Source: an uncultured Eggerthellaceae bacterium (GTDB lineage Bacteria; Actinomycetota; Coriobacteriia; Coriobacteriales; Eggerthellaceae). From it: 10,618 nt of DNA. The notes under the pieces are model-generated. The model did not search any database. It was not told the origin of the DNA and was given only the letters and a program-made list of their open reading frames with translations. The position numbers were made by a program, and so were the translations under genes. Positions 1 to 4,742 of this stretch are shown here, one piece after another (within the stretch, counting starts at the first letter, position 1; each line of letters begins with the position of its first letter). The stretch covers positions 1 through 10,618 of the forward strand of contig CAKTVK010000066.1 of the NCBI GenBank assembly GCA_934623455.1, given 5' to 3'.

Positions 1-45
1 TGAGAGAACGTTGTATGGATGATGACCTGCGATAGCTTTATCGCC

Positions 46-133
46 AAGGTGCTGGTGTAATCGTAATGGGTGCTGGTGTCTGGAATAGGTGCCAGCGCCC
101 GGAACGGGTGCTGCTAAGCCCGGAACGGGTGCT
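46..133. repeat. Five degenerate direct repeats about 20 bp apart
   Basis: On the plus strand copies of roughly AAYGGGTGCT end at 53, 74, 93, 112 and 133, giving steps of 21, 19, 19 and 21 bp, close to two helical turns. The last two copies lie in an exact 16-bp direct repeat, GCCCGGAACGGGTGCT, at 97-112 and 118-133. Each of these has an internal CCCG-GAA-CGGG mini-hairpin. The first three copies are diverged. The array may continue past the left edge. Function unknown; an iteron-like or recombination-related role is only a possibility. Confidence 0.65.
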
Positions 134-149
134 ATTACAGGGTGTAATA
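133..149. repeat. Perfect 7-bp inverted repeat just after the DUF2075 stop
   Basis: TATTACA (133-139) and TGTAATA (143-149) are exact reverse complements around a GGG spacer, starting one base beyond the stop codon of the DUF2075 gene. The stem is AT-rich and has no T-tract after it on the minus strand, so it is a poor intrinsic terminator. It may be a protein-binding palindrome or a weak transcript end. Confidence 0.55.
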
Positions 150-150
150 A

Positions 151-1350
151 TCAAACGAACTCGTAATTTTCGAAATCAGCTGGCTGAGGATTTCCAGAGG
201 AAAGGATTTCCGAGATGTAATCAAGATACCCCTTTCCGCCCTTAACCCTCATCTGAGTATCAAGTTTAATAGGAGACAATATCGAATCGCCCAGACTCTT
301 CCGAATTCCCTCTGGACTTAAACAAGAGGGACCAACGGCCTGCAGCGGATCATAAAAGAAAACTGCCAGCTTACTTTGAGAAATAAGCCAATCCATTTGC
401 GTCAATTCCGAAGCAAGACCCAATCTCTCGTTGGTTTTGTCGAAGCTCCCGAACTGAGTGCCCAAATTAACTCTCCGTTTCAGACGGTGAGCTTCATCAA
501 CCAAAACAATATCGAAGGGATTAGTGAAATCCTTGCCGCATCTATACTCGGATTTAGCGACATCAGCTGGAGCAATAATGTCGTCTTGGCTTAATCCAGA
601 TACCCCCTTGAAAGCCTGCCACAGCGTATTGCGAAGAGACGTGACCGGCTCAACAATTCGTACATTGAGGTTTTTGTAGACAGGATCGTCTTTTAACATC
701 TTCAGCAAATAAATCGCCAATATCGTCTTACCGGTTCCCGGCATCCCCTCAACCACAATGGGTTTTGCCGAGTCAAGACTGTTCCCTATAGACAAGTAAA
801 TGCTGTCCAGCGCAACCCTCCGATCAACCGTAAGGCTTTTAAACGGAGAGTATTTAAATACTTCCGATTCCTCAATTTCATCCAGCGCATGATCCGCAAG
901 CCCAAGAACACGCAATTCTTCCCATAGCGCTTTGAACATCTCCGCATACTGAGCCTTAGAGAAATAATTCGTATCGGTCATGCCGTCATTTTTGTTGGTG
1001 AGACAATAACGGCGATCACCGTGCATGTGCCCAATAAGCTTGTGCTCGTAGTCGGTGATAACCGAGGAATTAAATTCTTCGTTGAAGATGACGTTCACCG
1101 TCGTGAAACCCTTCTTCTCCTCATTTACGCCGTGCTGGCTCATCCTCGAAGCAACACTGGTTGTCTGGCCGACATACGCGGTAGTCTCAGTTGCAAGAAT
1201 ATAAACCATAGGCCAGTTGTAAATTTTATCTTCATCGAGGCTCACAAGAGCATAGTCCATCTGCTCACCGTGTTTAAAAGGAAAGCGATCGATGATAAAG
1301 GGAGCGCCTTTTGGCTCCAAGGCTTTTTCGTCTGTTTCGATGGTAATCAT
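151..1350 (-). CDS. GIY-YIG/DUF2075 (Schlafen group 3-type) helicase-like protein, C-terminally shortened
   Basis: The 399-residue protein has two parts. Residues about 45-115 look like a GIY-YIG nuclease domain: VYIL at 49-52, AYVGQT at 58-63, Arg69, and a candidate catalytic Glu102 in YEHKLI. Residues about 170-390 match the DUF2075 P-loop ATPase family: Walker A GMPGTGKT at 202-209, Walker B IVLVDEAH at 281-288, FFYDPLQAV at 331-339, and QMR at 366-368. Family members usually run on for roughly 150-250 more residues with further helicase-type motifs; here a TGA follows NYEFV, so the C-terminal part is missing. The ATG start overlaps the stop of the MazG-like gene as ATGA and has only a weak Shine-Dalgarno, suggesting translational coupling. 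The family is linked to phage defence and nucleic-acid processing; the exact role here is inference. Confidence 0.82.
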   Translation of the reverse strand: MITIETDEKALEPKGAPFIIDRFPFKHGEQMDYALVSLDEDKIYNWPMVYILATETTAYVGQTTSVASRMSQHGVNEEKKGFTTVNVIFNEEFNSSVITDYEHKLIGHMHGDRRYCLTNKNDGMTDTNYFSKAQYAEMFKALWEELRVLGLADHALDEIEESEVFKYSPFKSLTVDRRVALDSIYLSIGNSLDSAKPIVVEGMPGTGKTILAIYLLKMLKDDPVYKNLNVRIVEPVTSLRNTLWQAFKGVSGLSQDDIIAPADVAKSEYRCGKDFTNPFDIVLVDEAHRLKRRVNLGTQFGSFDKTNERLGLASELTQMDWLISQSKLAVFFYDPLQAVGPSCLSPEGIRKSLGDSILSPIKLDTQMRVKGGKGYLDYISEILSSGNPQPADFENYEFV

Positions 1351-1682
1351 AACTCGGTGTACTTTCGGGACGTTCCCCTTGCCTTATCAACGGGATATTT
1401 GGCAGCATTTTTATCAATCTTGTCGTTTACCGCCTCAAGCAAGTCGATGCCAAGCCTATCAGCCAGAAGAATGCTGTAATTCACTACATCCGCTAGCTCA
1501 TCGATCATAGCATCCCTGTTCTTGGAAGCTTCAAGATCCGACCCCGACCACTGAAAGCATTCCAGCAGTTCAGAAGCCTCAAGACTAATGGAGATCGCCA
1601 AGTCTTTGGGGCTGTGAAACTGCGCCTAATCGCGCTCATCACGAAAAACCAAAGCCTTTGTTGCAACATCTTCATACTTCAT
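1347..1682 (-). pseudogene. MazG-like nucleotide pyrophosphohydrolase with an in-frame amber codon
   Basis: The family hydrolyses (d)NTPs to NMP and pyrophosphate using an all-alpha fold with a metal-binding EaxEL...ExxD pattern. Here LEASELLE and the later DELADVVNY segment are both visible. The best start is the ATG at 1680-1682, preceded by a GGGGTG ribosome-binding site. From it the frame would give 111 residues, the usual family length. Codon 19 (1626-1628) is TAG, falling in FRDERD*AQFHSPK where the family has a conserved Trp (FRDxRDW), so one G-to-A change in TGG explains it. A TTG at 1601 could start an 84-residue remnant holding the metal ligands, but it has no visible ribosome-binding site. 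The stop overlaps the DUF2075 start by 4 nt. The gene is probably inactivated, unless the TAG is suppressed or is a sequencing error. Confidence 0.82.
1626..1628 (-). other. Premature TAG at the conserved Trp codon of the MazG-like gene
   Basis: Read on the minus strand, the codons around this site are GAT TAG GCG CAG TTT CAC, which give RD*AQFH. Homologues of this small pyrophosphohydrolase family have Trp at the stop position. The frame is otherwise intact on both sides and no indel is needed, which points to a recent point mutation, recoding, or a base-call error. Confidence 0.8.
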
Positions 1683-1712
1683 GGAAGTTCACCCCAAAAT
1701 GCGTTGAATCTA

Positions 1713-1748
1713 ATCATATATAGAAGCTACCGATTATCACCTTATCAA
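1713..1748 (-). promoter_or_regulatory. Weak candidate promoter for the MazG-like/DUF2075 cassette
   Basis: On the minus strand a TTGATA (1748-1743) is followed by overlapping AT-rich -10-like hexamers, TATATA (1722-1717) and TATGAT (1718-1713). The spacing is 20 nt or more, longer than the optimal 17, so the match is poor. The sites lie 31 or more bases upstream of the ATG at 1682, a sensible distance. The rest of the gap between the toxin gene and this start (1683-1801) shows nothing else I can support. Confidence 0.25.
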
Positions 1749-1801
1749 CAAGCTGCAACAATAGCAACACGCAAGCAAAATCGCAGCAGCAAGCGCTGAA
1801 A

Positions 1802-2071
1802 CTACCATGCGGCTCGCTGGTGAACAAGCGCCTCAATTCGTACAAGGTCTCGCTCGGGATAGAAGGAATAAATAAGATCGAAGGGATTCACCGCAACTTT
1901 GCGCACCCCGCTGCCGAATGAAAGCTTTATCGACTCGGGGAGGTTAGCACTGCCAAACTCTCCGAACGCCGCAATGTTGTCCAAGTCAGCAAGAATACGC
2001 GCCTCGAGCCGAGGCGATTCCACAAGCGCAAAATCCTCGACAAAACGCTCCGAAAACTCAAGCCGTGGCAT
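1802..2071 (-). CDS. Type II toxin of the RelE/ParE superfamily
   Basis: This is an 89-residue protein beginning MPRLEFSERF. Small size, an N-terminal helix-rich half and a C-terminal SGVRKVAVNPFDLIYSF...RIEALVHQR segment match the RelE/ParE toxin fold. In that fold a conserved basic residue precedes a strand ending in P-x-x-L-I-Y, and the end carries an I-x-x-x-x-H-x-R strand. An in-frame ATG-like start upstream at 2095 would add eight residues inside the antitoxin gene. I prefer the ATG at 2069-2071, which gives a family-like start. The gene overlaps the antitoxin by 14 nt, typical of coupled toxin-antitoxin translation. Whether it cleaves mRNA (RelE-like) or poisons gyrase (ParE-like) cannot be decided here. 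The stop is TAG. Confidence 0.82.
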   Translation of the reverse strand: MPRLEFSERFVEDFALVESPRLEARILADLDNIAAFGEFGSANLPESIKLSFGSGVRKVAVNPFDLIYSFYPERDLVRIEALVHQRAAW

Positions 2072-2357
2072 GAAGCATCTCTCGCTTCTTCGCAACAGCC
2101 GCTAGCATATCGGCTTTAGAAGAATAAAAACGACCCTCTTCGAAGTCCTTGCGAGATTCCGCAAGCGCGCTCTTTAAACGAGCTTCATAAAGGGCATCTT
2201 CAACCGCTTGATTAATAGACTGCTCGAATACGTCCTCGGACATAAAAACGTATTTGCCCCACCCGTTTTCCGTAATATGTACGACCTCGCGGTCGGCGCG
2301 CGCCTTGATTTCTCGTTGCTGATTTTTCAGTGCAGTCGATGGATATATCGCAGACAT
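2058..2357 (-). CDS. Phd/YefM-family antitoxin
   Basis: This is a 99-residue protein. The N-terminal part, with STALKNQQREIKARA and HITENGWGKYVFMS, matches the Phd/YefM DNA-binding dimer fold: an alpha helix, a strand reading V-x-I-T-x-N-G, then a short strand. The C-terminal half, from about residue 50, is helical and charged, as expected for the toxin-neutralising tail. The start is supported by a strong AGGAGG (2368-2363) five bases before the ATG. It is the first gene of the pair and probably represses the promoter through the inverted repeat at 2405-2433. The pair sits just downstream of rnr, inside what looks like an accessory insertion; such modules commonly stabilise mobile segments. 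Confidence 0.85.
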   Translation of the reverse strand: MSAIYPSTALKNQQREIKARADREVVHITENGWGKYVFMSEDVFEQSINQAVEDALYEARLKSALAESRKDFEEGRFYSSKADMLAAVAKKREMLHATA

Positions 2358-2381
2358 AGCCGCCTCCTAACGCGCAGATTC

Positions 2382-2410
2382 ATAATAAACTCAATTACGA
2401 ACCTAATTAA
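2382..2410 (-). promoter_or_regulatory. Candidate promoter of the toxin-antitoxin operon
   Basis: A TATTAT -10 (2387-2382) lies 25 bases upstream of the antitoxin ATG. At the ideal 17-bp spacing upstream is TTAATT (2410-2405), a weak -35. This -35 overlaps the left arm of the inverted repeat at 2405-2433, so protein bound there would block the polymerase, as in autoregulated toxin-antitoxin operons. Confidence 0.4.
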
Positions 2411-2433
2411 GAACCCATTAAAGTATCTTAATT
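2405..2433. promoter_or_regulatory. 8-bp inverted repeat, likely toxin-antitoxin operator
   Basis: AATTAAGA (2405-2412) and TCTTAATT (2426-2433) are exact reverse complements with a 13-bp spacer. Arm centres are 21 bp apart, two helical turns, fitting a pair of dimer contacts on one DNA face. A diverged 12-bp tandem repeat starting GAACC (2399-2410 and 2411-2422, 9 of 12 matching) overlaps it. The position over the candidate -35 suggests antitoxin autoregulation, which is inference. Confidence 0.5.
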
Positions 2434-2486
2434 GTATCTTCTTTTGAGGCTTACGTGATTCGGAATCTACGATTAGCAGCAAGAAG

Positions 2487-2498
2487 CCAAGTACTTGG
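2487..2498. repeat. Perfect 12-bp palindrome CCAAGTACTTGG
   Basis: The 12 bases equal their own reverse complement. A second perfect palindrome, TGGCGCCA, follows at 2501-2508. They lie upstream of the toxin-antitoxin promoter and may be regulator-binding sites. No matching regulator gene is in the window. Confidence 0.45.
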
Positions 2499-2581
2499 TT
2501 TGGCGCCACGAGCGTTAATGGCTACAGCCACGAATGAACAGACTGGATCAAGCGGGAGCAACCGCAGAGGAAGTCGCAAAA

Positions 2582-2612
2582 TGTTGACAAAAGGTGGGGT
2601 AATTTGTCAACA
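2582..2612. repeat. Perfect 10-bp inverted repeat just downstream of rnr
   Basis: TGTTGACAAA (2582-2591) and TTTGTCAACA (2603-2612) are exact reverse complements with an 11-base spacer. In the rnr transcript this hairpin would begin nine bases after the stop and be followed by only four U residues, so it could be a weak terminator. The stem is AT-rich. Because it lies where the core operon gives way to accessory genes, it could also be a protein-binding or integration-junction site. Confidence 0.6.
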
Positions 2613-2621
2613 AAGAGGGTG

Positions 2622-4739
2622 CTATTTAGCCTGGTTGCGGCAGAGTTTGAACGTAAGGTTGCGTGTTAGGGGGTCGGCGGAGTTCAAGATGACTGCAACA
2701 CGCTGCGCCAGGCGATACAACGTGCCGCTCTCTTCGCCCGTAAGCGTATGATGCACGCCATCGAAGATGAAATACTCCTGGCCCAGCTCTTTGAGCGGCA
2801 ACAACCCTTCCGCCGTGTTATCAAGTCGCACGTACACGCCATACGATGCCACGCCGGAAATCGTCGCAGAAAAGCTCTGCCCCACGAACTGCTGCATGTA
2901 TTCCACCAGCAAATACTCGTGCGATTCGCGCGAGACCTTTTCAGCCAAGCGCTCCATTTTCGAGGAATGCTCCGCCAGCCACGCAAGCTGAGACACCTCT
3001 TGCGACACCGCTTTCTTCTGCTCGGGCGGCAACGCGCCCAACCGACGCTTCTCTAAATGCGCCTTCAGCATACGATGTACCACCAAATCAGGATAACGCC
3101 TGATGGGACTTGTGAAATGCAAGTATTCATCGGCCGCCAAGCCAAAATGACCCTCGCACGTAGGGCTATAGACGGCTTGCTTCATGGCGCGCAGCATTAC
3201 GTTGGACACCAGCTCTTCTTCCGCGCGCCCACGCGAAAGTTCAAGCACTTTTTGAATCTGAAAACTGTTGCCTTGCGAGAACAGCATTTTGTTGACCTGG
3301 GAAAACCAGGGGAATTCCTCAAGCAGCGGCACAAGCGACGCGCAATTCATAGGAAGCGGCGCCTCATGCACGCGGAACAGACCGGGAATACCGTTCTCGA
3401 TTAAATAATGCGCAACAGCCTGATTCGCCATGAGCATGGCTTCCTCGACGAGCTGCGTTGCGTTGTTCTTCTCATGCAGCTCAACCGCAATAGGTTCGCG
3501 CTGCTCGTTCAGCTTCATCTTTGCTTCTACCTGGGAAAATTCGGAGGCACCTAGCTTTTGGCGACGCTTGCGACGCATTTGCGCAATGGCATCCAGCGCG
3601 AAAAGCCGCTGCTCAATGCTCGCGAACGCCTCCGCACCCGCAGCCGCAACACCACCAGCGCCGCCAACGCCGCCAACGCACGCCCCCGTCGCCAGCAAAT
3701 CGCGCACTTCCGCATAGTTCATGCGACGACGCGACTCCATAAGCGCAGGGTAAATGTCAACGCCTACCACTTCCGCTTGCTTATCAAGATACAAGTCAAC
3801 CGTCATGCAACGGCGCGCCACGCCCGGTTTCAGCGAGCAAATATCGTTCGAAAGCTCTTCAGGCAACATGGGCAACACGCGATCAACCAGATACACGCTG
3901 GTCGCGCGGCGGCGCGCATCTAAATCGATCGACGAATCCCAAGGAACATAATGCGCCACATCGGCAATGTGCACACCTAAACGCCATGCAATACGCGCAC
4001 CACCAGTGCCAACACGCCCGCGGGCAACATCGCCCCCCGCACGTTCAAGCGAAAGCGCATCGTCGAAATCTCGCGCGTCTTCCGGATCGATGGTAAACAC
4101 CACGCGGTCGCGAATATCACGATACCCGTGGCTCAACGCGTCAAGCTCGTCAACGCACACATCTTGCGCTTGAGCCTGCGCGCCTTCGGAAAACACCGTT
4201 TCCAAGTTGTTCCGCTCAATCAGCGCGTCAACAATGAAACGCTGCTTTTGGCCTTCGTCAAGCACTTCCTCGATAACACCGGTAGCCGCCGTGCGCCCTG
4301 TAGGAAACGTTGTGATGCGCACGCGCACCAGCGCGCCATCGGGAATGGTCAGGTTATCTTTGCGCAGTGTGAAAATGTCGTGCTGCATGCGATAATCAAG
4401 CGGCACGACCACACCGAACGGCTCAACCACATCGTAGCGGCCCACCACCGTCTCATGCGCGCGATCGATAACGCGCACCACGCGTGCAGCGGGACTTTCC
4501 TTGCTTGACACCCATTGCAGTTTATCCTGGTCGTAAACAGAATTTCGCCCCTGCGTTTTATGAGGAAGCGGCGCAACTTCAACCAAATCGCCATCGAACG
4601 CGCCGTTCATCTTTTTCTCGGGAACGAAAAACTCCCCTTCTGATGTGCGCACGAATCCGTAGCCATCGGCATACACCGTAAGCGTGCCCGTGGGGTACAT
4701 CTGCGCACTGCGGCGCACATGAGCGCGAGAACGACCCAT
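2622..4739 (-). CDS. rnr: Ribonuclease R
   Basis: This is a processive 3'-to-5' exoribonuclease that degrades structured RNA, 705 residues long. An N-terminal OB/cold-shock-like region is seen at about 14-60 (VYADGYGFVRT). The RNB catalytic domain carries IDPEDARDFDD at 217-227, giving the metal ligands Asp218, Asp224, Asp226 and Asp227. HIADVAHYV is at 257-265, and SPIRRYPDL at 544-552 is the conserved substrate-contact motif. A C-terminal S1 domain runs from about 618 to 700. Two loops are enlarged compared with E. coli RNase R: a Gly/Arg-rich stretch at about 234-250, and a Gly/Ala/Val-rich stretch at about 352-369 encoded by a 9-bp GTTGGCGGC repeat. The start lies 3 nt after the ctpA-like stop. 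It is the last gene of the core operon; smpB, often found after rnr or ftsX, is not here. Confidence 0.94.
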   Translation of the reverse strand: MGRSRAHVRRSAQMYPTGTLTVYADGYGFVRTSEGEFFVPEKKMNGAFDGDLVEVAPLPHKTQGRNSVYDQDKLQWVSSKESPAARVVRVIDRAHETVVGRYDVVEPFGVVVPLDYRMQHDIFTLRKDNLTIPDGALVRVRITTFPTGRTAATGVIEEVLDEGQKQRFIVDALIERNNLETVFSEGAQAQAQDVCVDELDALSHGYRDIRDRVVFTIDPEDARDFDDALSLERAGGDVARGRVGTGGARIAWRLGVHIADVAHYVPWDSSIDLDARRRATSVYLVDRVLPMLPEELSNDICSLKPGVARRCMTVDLYLDKQAEVVGVDIYPALMESRRRMNYAEVRDLLATGACVGGVGGAGGVAAAGAEAFASIEQRLFALDAIAQMRRKRRQKLGASEFSQVEAKMKLNEQREPIAVELHEKNNATQLVEEAMLMANQAVAHYLIENGIPGLFRVHEAPLPMNCASLVPLLEEFPWFSQVNKMLFSQGNSFQIQKVLELSRGRAEEELVSNVMLRAMKQAVYSPTCEGHFGLAADEYLHFTSPIRRYPDLVVHRMLKAHLEKRRLGALPPEQKKAVSQEVSQLAWLAEHSSKMERLAEKVSRESHEYLLVEYMQQFVGQSFSATISGVASYGVYVRLDNTAEGLLPLKELGQEYFIFDGVHHTLTGEESGTLYRLAQRVAVILNSADPLTRNLTFKLCRNQAK
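3633..3686 (-). repeat. Gly/Ala/Val simple-sequence insert within rnr
   Basis: Residues about 352-369 of RNase R read as alternating Gly, Val and Ala. At DNA level the 9-bp unit GTTGGCGGC occurs twice in tandem, followed by a diverged copy GCTGGTGGT. It falls in a surface loop of the RNB domain that is variable between species, so it probably arose by slippage without loss of function. Copy number may vary between strains. Confidence 0.6.
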
Positions 4740-4742
4740 GTA

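Larger units (their letters stand above)
1..150. other. Non-coding left edge downstream of the DUF2075 gene
   Basis: No gene is supported here. The stretch holds a 7-bp inverted repeat and five degenerate copies of a GGGTGCT-type motif, both listed separately. On the minus strand the frame of the DUF2075 gene stays open after its TGA through to the window edge (about 50 codons). The peptide is rich in Ala, Pro, Val and His and does not resemble the expected DUF2075 C-terminus, so I do not call it coding. An opening of this length by chance is not rare. Confidence 0.6.
2358..2621. other. AT-rich intergenic region between rnr and the antitoxin gene
   Basis: This is the longest gap in the window (264 bases). 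It holds the antitoxin ribosome-binding site and candidate promoter, an 8-bp inverted repeat (2405-2433), a 12-bp palindrome CCAAGTACTTGG (2487-2498) beside a TGGCGCCA palindrome (2501-2508), and a 10-bp inverted repeat near the end of rnr (2582-2612). I found no tRNA or tmRNA features and no credible gene. The short frames across it lack a ribosome-binding site and recognisable protein character. Confidence 0.65.

Noticed and set aside
46..133. CRISPR array at the left edge
   Set aside because: The units are about 20 bp with no unique spacers and the copies are degenerate.
1021..1479. Plus-strand frame of 152 codons across the DUF2075/MazG junction
   Set aside because: It lies opposite two recognisable protein families and has no domain of its own.
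1626..1628. Pyrrolysine or other programmed recoding at the TAG
   Set aside because: The position is a conserved Trp, not a known recoded site, and no recoding element or suppressor is visible, so mutation is simpler.
2327..2509. Minus-strand frame of 60 codons and a plus-strand frame (2455-2751) in the rnr-antitoxin gap
   Set aside because: No ribosome-binding site, odd composition, and overlap with the antitoxin start or the rnr end.
2536..2586. Plus-strand mini-frame MNRLDQAGATAEEVAKC that resembles the start of a helix-turn-helix protein
   Set aside because: Only 17 codons, no ribosome-binding site and no continuation. It could be a gene remnant but chance is as likely.
2358..2621. Possible tmRNA or tRNA remnant downstream of rnr
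   Set aside because: No T-arm GGTTCGA-type motif, no CCA end and no acceptor pairing were found on either strand.
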